Below the pieces are notes generated by a model, which searched no databases, was not told the origin of the DNA, and worked only from the letters and a program-made list of their open reading frames with translations. A DNA stretch of 64,000 nt from Methanobrevibacter arboriphilus (GTDB lineage Archaea; Methanobacteriota; Methanobacteria; Methanobacteriales; Methanobacteriaceae). Location of the stretch: assembly GCF_019669925.1 (NCBI RefSeq), contig NZ_AP019779.1, positions 496,001 to 560,000 of the forward strand, read 5' to 3'. Numbering within the stretch: the stretch's first letter is position 1; each line of letters opens with the position of its first letter. Below, piece by piece: positions 8,875 through 21,285 of this stretch. Both the position numbers and the translations under genes were made by a program.

Positions 8875-11598
8875 TTATTTAATTATTTCAAATAAAACAT
8901 CTAAATTATCTGATTGGACAACATCAACCTTCTTACCACTTTTACCAACAACTTCTTTTACCATATTAACATGTTCATTAGTTATAACATTGTCTCCAAT
9001 TGTTATTTTGCCATTATTTTCTTTTTCTTCAGTTTCTTCTAATAATTTAGCTATTTCTTCTGGATCATTAGATGTTAAATATTTAATAATTTTTGGAGCA
9101 TCTCCTTTAAATTGAGGGCCAATCTTATCCATAGCAGGAATAACTTCAACAACCTTTTCATGAATATCAGGTTTTCCAACTAACAAGTCAAGTTTATGAA
9201 TCTTTAAAGTTCCTTTAATATCTTCAATATAATCCTCATAAACTGCCTTTAAATCTTCATTAGTGTAGATATTAACTTCAGACAGAGGAACATTTAGAGG
9301 AATCTTAGAAGAAGATTTAAACCTTCTAATTTCTCCAATAGTTTCAATAATTAATTCTCCATTATCTTCAAAAACATCATCAATAAGATCTTCATCTAAT
9401 TCTGGCCATTTAATAATATTTATACTATTAGTATTTTCAAAATATTGATATACTTCATCAGCAAAATGAGGAGTAATAGGTGAAAGAAGTTTTAAAGAAG
9501 TTTCAACAACGTTTTTTAAAGTATATTTAGCAGCAATCCTAGAATCTTCAGTTACATCATCATTATAAAGCCTATATTTAACAGATTCAATATATTCATC
9601 ACAAAAATCGTGCCAAACAAATTTTTCAATTGAATTAATAGCTGTTGCAAAATTATAAGTTTCAAAAGCTTCAGTAACCTCTTTATTAAGATTATTTAAC
9701 TTTGAAAGTATCCACTTATCTAAAGGCATTAATTTATTTTTAATAGCATTACTAGATTCATTATTGATAATATCTATATTTTTATTAGTCATATTTTCAT
9801 CAAAAATATGCATACTAATAAATCTAAAAGCATTCCAAAATTTCCTAAGGAATTTATAACCATATTTAATATCTTTCCAATCAAAAGGAACATCAGACCC
9901 TGGAACACTATTAGCTGCCCAAGTTCTAAGAGCATCTGCACCATACTCTTCAATAACTTCTTCAGGACCTATAACATTTCCACGAGATTTACTCATTTTA
10001 TAACCATCTTCTCCAAAGACCATACCATTAATTACAATCTCATCAAATGGTTTTTCATCAACTAAAGCTAATGTTCTAAGAGTAGTATAAAAAGCCCATG
10101 TACGAATAATATCATGCCCTTGAGGACGTAAATCAGCAGGAAAATTATTTTTAAAACTTGGATCTGGCCATCCAGCAATATTTAATGGAGATATAGAACT
10201 ATCCATCCAAGTATCAAGCACATCATCCTCTCCTCTAAATTCACGAGACCCACACTCACATTCAACTGAAGGTTGTGTTTGGGTTGGGTCTACAGGTAAA
10301 TCTTCAATATTTGGAAGATGAACCTTACCACATTTTTTACAGAACCAAACAGGGATAGGAGTAGCAAATATCCTTTGTCTTGAAACACACCAATCCCATT
10401 CCATAGAATCAGCCCAATTAAGAAGCCTACTTTTCATATGCTCTGGAACCCAATTCATAGAATTAGTAGCAGATTTAATATCATCGATTAGTTTATTTAC
10501 AGCTACAAACCATTGTTTTTTAACCAAAATTTCAATAGGAGTTTTACATCTCCAACATTGACCAACATTTTGATCAACAGGTTCTTGTTTAATAATACAC
10601 TCTTCTGCTTTAAGATCATCAACAGTAGCTAACTTACATTCTTTTAAAGTCATTCCTTCATATCTTCCAGCAGATTTAGTCATAATCCCTTTTTCATCAA
10701 TTGCTTCAATAATATCAAGATTATGTTTATTTACCCATGAAACATCAGTTTTATCCCCAAAAGTACAAACCATAACAGCACCAGTACCAAATTCAGGATC
10801 AACTTCATCATCAGCTATAACTTTAACTTTTTGTCTTGAAATAGGAACTTCAACCTCTTTTCCAATAATATCTGCATATCTATCATCATCAGGGCTAACA
10901 ACAACAGCTACACAAGCAGACATAAGTTCAGGGCGAGTTGTAGCTATTAAAACTCCATCATTTTTTGAATCAGATTTTTCATTAGTAGAAGGAAAATTAA
11001 CATAATTTAAAAAAGTATCATTACTACTATATTCAACTTCAGCAAAAGCTATAGCTGTTTCACAGCGAGGACACCAATTAACAGGATGAATACCTTGATA
11101 TATTAAACCTTTTTCATACATTTGAAGAAAAGAAGTTTGAGTTTTTCTCATATACTCATGAGTCATAGTAATATATTCTCTTGACCAATCTTGAGAAAAT
11201 CCTATAGACTTCATCTGATTTTTCATAAGAGTTATATTTTCTTTTGTAAGATCTACACACATATTACGAAATTCTGCTCTTGAAACATCATTTTTCTTAA
11301 TATTATTGTTTTCTTCAACTTTAACTTCAGTTGGAAGACCATGACAATCCCAACCTTGAGGGAATAAAACATCAAAACCTTTTAAACGTTTATATCTTGC
11401 ATTTATATCAATATAAACCCAATTTAATACATGACCCATATGAATAGAACCAGTTGGGTAAGGAGGAGGAGTATCAATTATATACCTTGGTTTTGTTCCA
11501 TCACCAATGAATTTATAAATTTGATCATCATCCCATTTTTTTTGCCATTCTTTTTCTTTTTTATGATCATAATCTTTAGGAATGTTGTCTATTGTCAT
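8875..11598 (-). CDS. valS: valyl-tRNA synthetase
   Basis: Class I aminoacyl-tRNA synthetase that charges tRNA-Val and edits threonine. The HIGH box appears as [13 protein letters not shown] and the KMSKS box as [10 protein letters not shown]. The zinc-finger Cys motifs (CPRCE; CKKCGK...CECGS) and the ATTRPE editing-domain motif are present. The anticodon-binding domain is C-terminal with a coiled tail. At 907 residues it is of usual archaeal length. GGAG lies seven bases before the ATG. A five-copy 18-base repeat starts 21 bases upstream of the start codon. First gene of valS-aroA-nth. Confidence 0.98.
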   Translation of the reverse strand: MTIDNIPKDYDHKKEKEWQKKWDDDQIYKFIGDGTKPRYIIDTPPPYPTGSIHMGHVLNWVYIDINARYKRLKGFDVLFPQGWDCHGLPTEVKVEENNNIKKNDVSRAEFRNMCVDLTKENITLMKNQMKSIGFSQDWSREYITMTHEYMRKTQTSFLQMYEKGLIYQGIHPVNWCPRCETAIAFAEVEYSSNDTFLNYVNFPSTNEKSDSKNDGVLIATTRPELMSACVAVVVSPDDDRYADIIGKEVEVPISRQKVKVIADDEVDPEFGTGAVMVCTFGDKTDVSWVNKHNLDIIEAIDEKGIMTKSAGRYEGMTLKECKLATVDDLKAEECIIKQEPVDQNVGQCWRCKTPIEILVKKQWFVAVNKLIDDIKSATNSMNWVPEHMKSRLLNWADSMEWDWCVSRQRIFATPIPVWFCKKCGKVHLPNIEDLPVDPTQTQPSVECECGSREFRGEDDVLDTWMDSSISPLNIAGWPDPSFKNNFPADLRPQGHDIIRTWAFYTTLRTLALVDEKPFDEIVINGMVFGEDGYKMSKSRGNVIGPEEVIEEYGADALRTWAANSVPGSDVPFDWKDIKYGYKFLRKFWNAFRFISMHIFDENMTNKNIDIINNESSNAIKNKLMPLDKWILSKLNNLNKEVTEAFETYNFATAINSIEKFVWHDFCDEYIESVKYRLYNDDVTEDSRIAAKYTLKNVVETSLKLLSPITPHFADEVYQYFENTNSINIIKWPELDEDLIDDVFEDNGELIIETIGEIRRFKSSSKIPLNVPLSEVNIYTNEDLKAVYEDYIEDIKGTLKIHKLDLLVGKPDIHEKVVEVIPAMDKIGPQFKGDAPKIIKYLTSNDPEEIAKLLEETEEKENNGKITIGDNVITNEHVNMVKEVVGKSGKKVDVVQSDNLDVLFEIIK

Positions 11599-11618
11599 GT
11601 ATCTTCTCCATATTATGT

Positions 11619-11707
11619 ATTTCTATAAATGTATCAATTTCTACAATTGTATCAATTTCTATAATTATATTAATTTCTATAATTATATTATTTCTATAAC
11701 TGTATTA
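11619..11707. repeat. five imperfect 18-bp repeats upstream of valS
   Basis: About five copies of an 18-base unit similar to ATTTCTATAAATGTATCA run from the valS ribosome site outward. The array occupies the valS leader/promoter region. Copies diverge by a few bases each. Confidence 0.65.
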
Positions 11708-12151
11708 TTTGATAAGTATTTAAGAATAATTTAATAAAATTTACAATTCGATGAATAGTAATATTAACTATTTTTTAACTAACTTTAACTAACTTTTAAG
11801 TAATTTTTAAATATTTTTAAAATATTAATATTATATTTTAATATTTGATTTAATATATTTTATACTTTATAACTAATTACCATATTAAATAATATCATAA
11901 TAATATAAATAGTATAATTATGGAAAAATATTTTAATTAATAAATGAATAACTATAATTATTATGAATAATATAGATAAGGAGTCTAATATAGTTTTATT
12001 TTAATTCCTAATAATATAAAAATATATATAAAAATAATATGGAATTATAAATAATTTCATTAAGCTTATTCAAATTGTATAAATCAAATTAAGTAAATTA
12101 AATATAATTATAAATAATCAAATATTATTATAGATAACTGATGGTGAAAGA
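11708..12151. other. divergent intergenic region valS / His-rich membrane gene
   Basis: AT-rich spacer between two outward-reading genes, so it should hold both promoters. Several TATA-like stretches make a unique choice impossible by eye. No ORF or structured RNA was recognised. Confidence 0.4.
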
Positions 12152-12508
12152 ATGGAATTATTATGGTTCTATATAGCTATTGTATTAGCTATAAGCGATG
12201 AATTGCACAGTATAATCATGTGGAATTTCCTTCACGATTTTTACATAATATTCGGAGGCCTTGTTCAGGAAATGGTTTATTCTAATTTCCAAGCATGGTT
12301 AGTTCATGAAGGATTAGAAGCTGTATTTCATTTTTTTGTATTATCAATAGTCTTTTTCTCAGTTGAAATCGGTTTTTTAGGTGGATTAATCCACTTTGTT
12401 ATTGATGTTATTCATTCTTTAACTATAAAACATATGACTCATCTCGAACATCGATCATTACACTTTGTTTTTGAGTCTCTATTCTTTATATGTATCTTTG
12501 GATTTTAA
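12152..12508 (+). CDS. His-rich small membrane protein, unknown function
   Basis: A 118-residue hydrophobic protein with roughly four membrane helices and ten histidines (19, 28, 52, 60, 81, 88, 94, 97, 100, 104). Acidic and histidine residues are paired: HEGLEAVFH, HFVIDVIH, and a C-terminal HMTHLEHRSLH followed by FE. The pattern D-x2-H...H-R-x2-H recalls membrane-bound metal-dependent hydrolases of the YdjM/DUF457 type, but the match is weak. The start is firm: GGTG-AAAGA-ATG. It stands alone between divergent valS and pheT. Metal binding is inferred only from residue spacing. Confidence 0.8.
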   Translation: MELLWFYIAIVLAISDELHSIIMWNFLHDFYIIFGGLVQEMVYSNFQAWLVHEGLEAVFHFFVLSIVFFSVEIGFLGGLIHFVIDVIHSLTIKHMTHLEHRSLHFVFESLFFICIFGF

Positions 12509-12838
12509 ATTCAATTCAATATAATTTTTATAATAAATTTATAATAAATATTTTTTATAATAAACGTTTTTATAATAAAATTAAATATTCATTATAGAAT
12601 GTTTTAAACATCATTTTTCAAAAAAATAAAAAATACTGAAAAAATAAAAAATGCTAAAAATACTAAAAATAATAGAAAATAGTAAAAAATACAAAAAATG
12701 AAAAAAACAACATATATTAAAAATTAGCATACTTTATTTAAAATACTTTATAATAAATAATTAAAATTAAAATACAATTATAATAATTAAACTAAATATA
12801 TATTAAAATATTTCAGAAAATATTTCAGGAGATAATTA
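12509..12838. other. intergenic region upstream of pheT
   Basis: A-rich spacer with short runs of AAAAATACTA-like repeats (12630-12710). It presumably contains the pheT promoter. I see no gene. Confidence 0.4.
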
Positions 12839-14491
12839 ATGCCAGTAATTACATTTGAATATCAAGATTTAAAAGAGCTTGGAATTAACATTGAAAATAA
12901 TAAGCTAATTGATATTTTACCTATGCTTGGAAGCGATATAGAAGACTTCGATGATGAGACAATTAAAGTTGAATTTTTTCCAAATCGTCCAGATCAGTTA
13001 TCAGTAGAAGGAGTTTCTCGTAGCTTAAAAGGTTTCATATCACAAGAAATAGGCCTTCCTAAATATAAAGTCTCACCTTCTGGAGAAAAAGTATTTGTAG
13101 ATAAAGAAATAGAAAATATTCGACCATATATAGCTTTCGCATTAATTAAAGATATTAAATTTAATGGAGAGAAGCTAAAACAAATAATGGACTTTCAAGA
13201 AAATTTACACTGGGTTATTGGAAGAGACAGAAAAAAAGTAGCTATTGGTATTCATAATTTAGATGTTATTAATGGAGATTATAAATATATTGCAAGTTCT
13301 CCAAATGAAAATAGTTTTGTTCCATTAGATCATTTAAATGAATTAACTCCAAAGGAAATATTAGGTGAACATGAAAAAGGTTCGAAATATGCAAAGTTAA
13401 TATCAGGATTCGATAAGTATCCTATTATTCTTGATAAAAATGATAAAGTATTATCCATGCCACCAATTATAAATGGAGAATTAACAAAACTTACAGAAGA
13501 TACAAAAAATATACTTGTAGATGTGACTGGAACTGATGAAAAAGCAGTTCAACAGACATTAAATATTATTTGTAGTTCATTTGGAGAAGTTGGAGGAGAA
13601 ATAGAAAGTTTAGATATTGTTTACCAAGACAAAACAATTACAACTCCTGATTTAAGCCCAAAAACTAGAAAAGTGAGAGTCGATTTGTGTAATGAACTTA
13701 TTGGAGGAGTAAATCTTAATGCAGAAGATGTAGCTAATTTGTTGCTTAAAGCAAGGATGGATACAAAAATTACAAATAATAATGAAGTTCAAGTAGAAAT
13801 TCCTTCATACAGAATAGACATCCTTCATGAAGTTGACATAGTTGAAAATGTAGCTATCCAATACTGCATAAATAAAATTAATGCAGAGCTTCCAAATATT
13901 TCAACAATAGCTTATGAAGATAACTGGTTTAAAAGTGAAAAAACCATTCGTGAAATTATGATTGGCCTTGGTTTCCAAGAAATAATGAGTTTAATGTTAA
14001 CAAGCGAAGAAAATCATTATGAAAAAATGAAACAAATAGAAGATAACCATGTACAAGTATCTAAGCCAATTACAATTGATAGAACAATGATTAGAAAAAG
14101 TTTAATAAATAGTCTCATGGAGTTTTTAGAGGATAATAAACATGAAGATCTCCCACAAAAAATATTTGAAATAGGAGACACATTATATATTGATGAATCA
14201 AAAGAAACAAATGTCAAAACTGTGAAAAAACTAGCAGGAGCTATTTGCCATTCTACAGCTAATTTTACTGAAATTAAATCAACAATAGCAAGTCTTTTAT
14301 CTAATTTAGGATATGAAATGGAAGTTTCATCATCAAATAATCCTACTTTCATTAAAGGAAGAGTAGCTAGTATTAAAGGAACTAGTAAAAACAGTACTAT
14401 TTCTGGTTTCTTTGGAGAAATATCTCCTGAAGTAATTAGTAATTTCGAGCTAGAATATCCAGTGATAGCATTTGAAATAGGATTTTTATAG
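12839..14491 (+). CDS. pheT: phenylalanyl-tRNA synthetase beta subunit
   Basis: Beta chain of the alpha2-beta2 PheRS. Archaeal form of 550 residues, lacking the N-terminal EMAP-like domain of bacterial PheT. It begins [11 protein letters not shown], followed by [11 protein letters not shown], the B3/B4 editing region, the B5 domain ([33 protein letters not shown]) and a catalytic-like C-terminal domain. AGGAG stands shortly before the ATG. The alpha subunit (pheS) is not in this window. It converges with yjbQ. Confidence 0.96.
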   Translation: MPVITFEYQDLKELGINIENNKLIDILPMLGSDIEDFDDETIKVEFFPNRPDQLSVEGVSRSLKGFISQEIGLPKYKVSPSGEKVFVDKEIENIRPYIAFALIKDIKFNGEKLKQIMDFQENLHWVIGRDRKKVAIGIHNLDVINGDYKYIASSPNENSFVPLDHLNELTPKEILGEHEKGSKYAKLISGFDKYPIILDKNDKVLSMPPIINGELTKLTEDTKNILVDVTGTDEKAVQQTLNIICSSFGEVGGEIESLDIVYQDKTITTPDLSPKTRKVRVDLCNELIGGVNLNAEDVANLLLKARMDTKITNNNEVQVEIPSYRIDILHEVDIVENVAIQYCINKINAELPNISTIAYEDNWFKSEKTIREIMIGLGFQEIMSLMLTSEENHYEKMKQIEDNHVQVSKPITIDRTMIRKSLINSLMEFLEDNKHEDLPQKIFEIGDTLYIDESKETNVKTVKKLAGAICHSTANFTEIKSTIASLLSNLGYEMEVSSSNNPTFIKGRVASIKGTSKNSTISGFFGEISPEVISNFELEYPVIAFEIGFL

Positions 14492-14574
14492 ATAATTTCA
14501 TTAAAATTATTAAATTAAAAATAAATTCTTATATCATATTAAATTCTTATATTAAAAATATTTATTTTTTATAG

Positions 14575-14985
14575 TTATTCTCCAATAACAGTTAATTCAA
14601 CTTTCCTTGTTCTTGGACCATCAAATTCTACAAAAAAAACTGATTGCCATGTACCAACAGATAAATCGTTATTTGAAAAAGGAATAGTTTCACTTGAACC
14701 TAAAAATAAAGATTTAATATGAGAATCTGCATTATTATCAATAATATCATGATTATAACTATTATTGTTAGGAATAATTTTATTTAAAATAGACTCGAAA
14801 TCATATAATAAACCTTCTTCATTTTCATTGATTACTATTGAAGAAGTTGAATGTTTTGAAAATATATTAATAATTCCAAAGTTTAATTTACTTTTAGTTA
14901 GAATTTCTTGAATATCTAAAGTTATATCTATAATTTCAGTTCTTTTGGATGTGTCCAAGCTTATTTCATATATAAAAATTGTCAT
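14575..14985 (-). CDS. YjbQ/UPF0047 family protein
   Basis: A 136-residue protein of the YjbQ family, annotated in databases as secondary thiamine-phosphate synthase because homologues complement weakly; the true role is unsettled. Family motifs present: HSTSSIVINENEEGLL, a His/Asp cluster NADSHIKS, and GTWQSVFFVEFDGPR near the C-terminus. The family forms a compact trimer with conserved His/Glu/Asp metal ligands. GGGG lies before the ATG. Confidence 0.93.
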   Translation of the reverse strand: MTIFIYEISLDTSKRTEIIDITLDIQEILTKSKLNFGIINIFSKHSTSSIVINENEEGLLYDFESILNKIIPNNNSYNHDIIDNNADSHIKSLFLGSSETIPFSNNDLSVGTWQSVFFVEFDGPRTRKVELTVIGE

Positions 14986-15141
14986 ATAAACCCCAAATAT
15001 TATATAATATATATAATTATTAAGAATATTGATAATTAAAAATATAGATAATTAAAAAAAAAATAAAAAAAATAAAATAGATATGAATAACTCATCTAGT
15101 AGAAGTTATTATACAATCTATGTTTTAATTATATAAATAAA

Positions 15142-16104
15142 CTATAAACCAAATGATTTCTTTAAAAGGTCAACATTTACATATCCTGCTTTAAATAACT
15201 CACCAGTTCTTAAATCATTAATAACAACTTCAGCAGGTGCAAACATTCCCTTGTCTATTTTATAGAAATCAAATTCTGCTTCTTTAAATACATCAAAGAA
15301 TGGTTTTCCATAACCATCAGCTGCAGATGAAGGTAATTTTTCAGCTAATTCTTTAATGTCATCACCTTCTTCAGATTCGATGTAATAATAAGTTCTTCCT
15401 CCAAAGAGAACAGCATCATTTGTTTTACCCATAGCTTTTAAACCATCCGGGTCAATTGGAGCTATTGGAGCAATTCCTGCAGCATATTTAACCTTAGTAA
15501 CATCAAAATGAAGAGCTTCTAACATTTTATAAGTACCATTTTCTACAACTCTTCCAGCAATTTGAATAGATCCAACAAGAGAAGAAGTAGGAGCTACAAG
15601 TAAAGTTACATCTTTAACATCAACACCACAATCATTAGCTATAGCTTCTGCAACATCTTCACCAGGTAAATTATCGGATTCAAGAGTAAGAATTGCAATA
15701 TTCCCATCATCCTCATATCCAATCTCTTCATAAGTTTCTGCTGGTTTTTTAGCTAATGCTCTTGCAGGACCAGAACCTAAAGCAAAAAAGTCACCAACAC
15801 TTACAGACCAGCCAGCTTTTTGAGCACCGAGAGTGGAAATAGCAGGGAAATCAGTTTTAATCTTAACAGAAGGAAGAGCAAATTTTTCAGACAAATCTCC
15901 AGGAATAGAAATTCCAACTTCAGCTAATCCTCCAAGACATACTTTAGTATAATATTCACCAGCTTTTAAGCTTCCAGCTACATTTACACCACAATCAATA
16001 ATAGTTGCACCATTATTTAATTTGGAAACAGCTATATTAAGCTCATCAGCTTTTTCAATCATTACATCTACTGTTTTTTTAGCTTCTAAATTAACACTAA
16101 GCAT
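15142..16104 (-). CDS. mch: methenyltetrahydromethanopterin cyclohydrolase
   Basis: Converts 5-formyl-H4MPT to 5,10-methenyl-H4MPT, the third step of CO2 reduction to methane, in the cytoplasm. The 320-residue product is of normal length. It starts MLSVNLEAKKTVDVMIEKA and carries the Gly-rich CLGGLAEVGI, LGAQKAGWSVSVGDFFALGSGPARAL and YGKPFFDVFKEA segments of the family. GAGGT lies seven bases before ATG. It stands alone on the minus strand. Confidence 0.98.
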   Translation of the reverse strand: MLSVNLEAKKTVDVMIEKADELNIAVSKLNNGATIIDCGVNVAGSLKAGEYYTKVCLGGLAEVGISIPGDLSEKFALPSVKIKTDFPAISTLGAQKAGWSVSVGDFFALGSGPARALAKKPAETYEEIGYEDDGNIAILTLESDNLPGEDVAEAIANDCGVDVKDVTLLVAPTSSLVGSIQIAGRVVENGTYKMLEALHFDVTKVKYAAGIAPIAPIDPDGLKAMGKTNDAVLFGGRTYYYIESEEGDDIKELAEKLPSSAADGYGKPFFDVFKEAEFDFYKIDKGMFAPAEVVINDLRTGELFKAGYVNVDLLKKSFGL

Positions 16105-16439
16105 AATTTTTACCTCAAAGTTAAAATTGAATTAAAATTTTTATAATATATTTATGATATATTAATGATTATTTTTGTACTATTTAAAATTTTATAAATA
16201 ATTTTTATAAAAATAGAATAAATTATTGATAAAAGCAGAGATAATTTAGTATATTATAAAATAATCAAAAAAAAGTAGATTTAATATATATAAAAAGTAA
16301 ATTTAATACAATATATATTAAAAAAAGTTATAGAAATATTAAAAGATTATAAAAATATTAATAAATTATAAAAATAATATAATTATCTTCTAAATCATCT
16401 TTTAATATTATTATTATATTAGAATCAGAAGAATAATCC
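16105..16439. other. intergenic region mch promoter / rps8e downstream
   Basis: AT-rich spacer holding the mch promoter on the minus strand and the 3' end of rps8e. A-tracts at 16268-16330. Nothing else recognised. Confidence 0.4.
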
Positions 16440-16823
16440 TTATTCAGTGACTAAAACACCATTAAGGACACCATCTTGACCAGGTCTTGAGGTTACCTTT
16501 GCTTTACCTGCACTAGTTTCCACGATAGCTCCTTTTGTAATAATATTCCTTCTTACATAGTTGGGATCAGCAGAATTCTCAAGTACAGTAATGATTTCAA
16601 CAGTTTCAGATTTATTAGACTCTGGATCAACAACATTTATTTTATTTTCAGAAGCTAATCTCAATTTCTCGTTTCCACCACGAGTCCTAATTTTTCTCAA
16701 TTTTTTTTCGTCTAATCTAGTATAAGCTGGTTCTCTTCCAAGCTCTGATTTTCTTTTCCCACGATTTGCTATGTATCTTCCACCAGTTGATTTTCTTGTG
16801 GATTTTCCTTGTGATATCGCCAT
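16440..16823 (-). CDS. rps8e: ribosomal protein eS8 (S8e)
   Basis: Archaeal/eukaryal small-subunit protein S8e, 127 residues. It begins MAISQGKSTRKSTGGRY and keeps the basic N-terminus (RGKRKSELGREPAYT) and RKIRTRGGNEKLR, then VDPES and VRRNIITKGAIVET. The start is firm: GGTG-AAATA-ATG. Not in a ribosomal cluster here; neighbours are mch and, across a long gap, polB2. Confidence 0.98.
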   Translation of the reverse strand: MAISQGKSTRKSTGGRYIANRGKRKSELGREPAYTRLDEKKLRKIRTRGGNEKLRLASENKINVVDPESNKSETVEIITVLENSADPNYVRRNIITKGAIVETSAGKAKVTSRPGQDGVLNGVLVTE

Positions 16824-17068
16824 TATTTCACCTAATTAAAGTTAATTTTATTTATTATAAATAATTTTATTTATTAAATCTTTATTAAATCTTGTAAATT
16901 AATAATATTCAATATAAAAGACCCATTTAAATCCTTAATCACTCTTAAAAAAACCTAAAACAACCATAAATATTGATAATAAATATAATTATAATTAAAA
17001 TATTATGATATTTTTATTGATATTTTTCTTACATTTGATTTAATTTAAAAGAAAAAATAGTCTTTTAG

Positions 17069-17106
17069 ATATGATAACCAAATATTGGTTTTTATCATAT
17101 ATAAAC
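17069..17106. promoter_or_regulatory. inverted repeat abutting a TATA box
   Basis: Arms ATATGATA+ACCAA (17069-17081) and TTGGT+TATCATAT (17085-17089, 17093-17100) give 13 pairs around a 3-base centre with a TTT bulge. The right arm runs into CATATATAAAC, a good archaeal TATA box in the plus direction. It could be an operator for a long polB2 leader transcript or for an unrecognised RNA. Confidence 0.45.
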
Positions 17107-17210
17107 TTTAATATTAACTTATATATTAATTTATATATTAACTATTATTAACAAGTTCTAAAATAAGAGCAATTTTAAAAAGTTATTATTTTTAGAATTT
17201 CTATTGTTTA

Positions 17211-17240
17211 TAATAGTATTTAATATACTAAATACTATTA
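17211..17240. repeat. 12-bp perfect inverted repeat
   Basis: TAATAGTATTTA (17211-17222) and TAAATACTATTA (17229-17240) pair perfectly around ATATAC. It sits between the TATA-associated inverted repeat and polB2. Function unknown. Confidence 0.6.
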
Positions 17241-17316
17241 ATTTATTAATTATAAATAGTTTTTTAGATAAATAGCTATTTTTATAATTATTATTAAATC
17301 TATTTATGTTTATATG

Positions 17317-17456
17317 ACTGAATCTATTGATACTAAATCTATAATACTAAATCTATTATACTAAATCAATTAATAATATGATTAAAAATAATATAACTAA
17401 ATTAGTATTAATATAACTAAGTCTATTAATAAGTATGACTAAATCTATTAATAAGT
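17317..17456. repeat. degenerate repeats of ACTAAATCTATTAATA type
   Basis: About seven loosely spaced copies (near 17317, 17332, 17346, 17359, 17396, 17416, 17438) within the polB2 leader. Spacing is irregular and no copy is identical to all others, so this is not CRISPR. Confidence 0.5.
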
Positions 17457-17554
17457 TTAAACTAATATGTAAATATCATGAATAAATTTTTATATAATAA
17501 ATTTTTATTATAATAAATTTAATAAATAGAACTATTAAAATCAAGTGTTTTAAA

Positions 17555-18238
17555 ATGGTGGCTGAAACTGATAAACAAATAGCTCTTGAGGAGGAAATAA
17601 AATCTCAAGCACATAAATTTCTTGTAGATTTTAATGCAACACTACCTGAAAGCATGGAACTTGAATATGAAGGATTCTATAGAAGAGGTTTCTTTGTAAC
17701 AAAAAAAAGATATGCAGTAATAGAAGATGGAGTAATTATAGCTAAAGGATTAGAACTTGTTAGAAGAGATTGGGCCCCAGTAGCTAAAGATACCCAACAA
17801 GGAATACTGATGGCTATATTAAAAGATGGTGATGTTGAAAAAGCAGTGCAAATCATAAGAAAAATCTTAAAAAAAGTAAAATCTGGTGATGTGGATATGA
17901 AAGATCTGATTATTCACACACAAATAACCAAAAAACTATCTGATTATAAACAAATCGGACCTCATGTTGTAGCTGCGCAAAGATTAGAAGATAAAGGAAT
18001 GAAAATTGGTAGAGGAACTATAATCCAATATGTGGTAGTTAAAGGTAAAGGTCCAATAAGTCAAAGAGCAATTCCATTCGAAGATTCAGAAAAATATATC
18101 TATGATTCTGATTATTATATTGATAATCAAATAATTCCTGCTGTTTCTAGGATAATGGAATCATTTGGATATACTAAAGAAAAATTAAAAGAACTTGGAG
18201 AAAAAGAAAAACAAAAAACATTAGATTCATTTTTTTAA
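17555..18238 (+). CDS. polB2: C-terminal subunit of split family B DNA polymerase
   Basis: Matches the C-terminal palm/thumb of archaeal PolB, which Methanobacteriales encode as two separate polypeptides. Recognisable pieces are [15 protein letters not shown], the [11 protein letters not shown] motif with the conserved Arg-Asp, and the thumb segment [20 protein letters not shown]. The catalytic YxDTD of the polymerase belongs to the other subunit, which is not in this window. The last eight residues, QKTLDSFF, form a textbook PCNA-interacting (PIP) box. At 227 residues it is a natural split, not a truncation. The HAD gene follows 36 bases later on the same strand. Confidence 0.95.
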   Translation: MVAETDKQIALEEEIKSQAHKFLVDFNATLPESMELEYEGFYRRGFFVTKKRYAVIEDGVIIAKGLELVRRDWAPVAKDTQQGILMAILKDGDVEKAVQIIRKILKKVKSGDVDMKDLIIHTQITKKLSDYKQIGPHVVAAQRLEDKGMKIGRGTIIQYVVVKGKGPISQRAIPFEDSEKYIYDSDYYIDNQIIPAVSRIMESFGYTKEKLKELGEKEKQKTLDSFF

Positions 18239-18274
18239 ATATTTAATGTTTTAAGCAAGGATTTTGGTGTTAGA

Positions 18275-18952
18275 ATGGACAAAGCAATTTTTTTCGATAT
18301 AGATGGAACATTATTAGATACTTCAAGCTTTGCAGAAGTAGCTAGAAAAGCAGCTATTGATGTGATGATTGAAAACGGCTTACCTTCAAATAAAGAAGAA
18401 ACATATAATTTACTAAAAGAGATTATCTCAAAAAAAGGTTCAAATTATAATAAACACTTTAATGTTCTTACAAAAGAAATATGTGGTGAAGAAAATAACT
18501 TACTAGTTGCTTTAGGAATGGTTACATATCACAATGTTAAGTTTGCCCTACTTAGACCATTTCCAGAAACAATGAACATTCTTATCTATCTAAAAAATAA
18601 AGGATATAAATTAGGAGTAATTTCTAATGGTATAACAATAAAACAATGGGAAAAGTTAGTTAGATTGGATATTCATTATTTTTTTGAAGAAGTTATTACA
18701 TCAGAAGAAGTAGGATCTGAAAAACCTGAAAAAAAAATATTTGAAGAAGCATTGAATAGAATGAATTGTAAGGCAGAAAATAGTATTATGGTAGGTAATA
18801 AATCTGAAATTGATATTATTGGAGCTGTAAATGCAGGTATGTCTGCAATACTAGTAAATTCTGATGATAGTCATATGATTACCAAAAAAACATTGGATAA
18901 TTCTAATATTGAGATTATCGATAATATAGGAGAAATATATCAAATACTATAA
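18275..18952 (+). CDS. HAD-superfamily phosphatase (TIGR02253-like)
   Basis: A 225-residue HAD hydrolase with motif I FFDIDGTLLDT (nucleophile and acid/base Asp), motif II ISNGI, Lys in GSEKPEKKIF and motif IV MVGNKSEIDIIGA, with a helical cap between motifs I and II. Related archaeal proteins are annotated as phosphoglycolate or glyceraldehyde-3-phosphate phosphatases; the substrate cannot be told here. Start firm: GGTG-TTAGA-ATG. Probably co-transcribed with polB2. Confidence 0.92.
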   Translation: MDKAIFFDIDGTLLDTSSFAEVARKAAIDVMIENGLPSNKEETYNLLKEIISKKGSNYNKHFNVLTKEICGEENNLLVALGMVTYHNVKFALLRPFPETMNILIYLKNKGYKLGVISNGITIKQWEKLVRLDIHYFFEEVITSEEVGSEKPEKKIFEEALNRMNCKAENSIMVGNKSEIDIIGAVNAGMSAILVNSDDSHMITKKTLDNSNIEIIDNIGEIYQIL

Positions 18953-19287
18953 AGATTGATTTATTTAAATTTTAACAAAAGGAAGAAGAAAGATATTTTA
19001 AATATAATTTTATATTATACTGAAAAGAAAAATTAAAAATATACAAAAAACATTGGAAATTATAAATTAATACTAAAAAACAGTGCTAATGTTAAAAACT
19101 AATAATAAAAATAATAATAATATTAAAAAATAATAAAAAACTAATAATAAAAAAATTGTATTAATATTCTAAAAAATAGTAATAATTCTAAAAAGTAATA
19201 ATAAAAGTTAATAATAAAAGTAATAAAAATTAAGTAATAAAAATTAATAAAAATAAATTATTATAAAAAAATATGATATTCAAGGGT
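18953..19287. other. convergent spacer HAD / gdhA
   Basis: A-rich low-complexity sequence (many AAATAATAAAAA runs) between converging genes. No clear hairpin terminator or gene. Confidence 0.4.

Positions 19288-21285
<1,998 letters not shown>

Larger units (their letters stand above)
16824..17554. other. 731-base divergent region rps8e / polB2 with inverted repeats
   Basis: No gene seen. It holds the rps8e promoter (minus) and polB2 promoter (plus), two strong inverted repeats (17069-17100 and 17211-17240, listed separately) and a run of about seven degenerate copies of ACTAAATCTATTAATA between about 17317 and 17456. Confidence 0.55.

Noticed and set aside
17317-17456. CRISPR array in the polB2 leader
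   Set aside because: Copies are short, degenerate and irregularly spaced.
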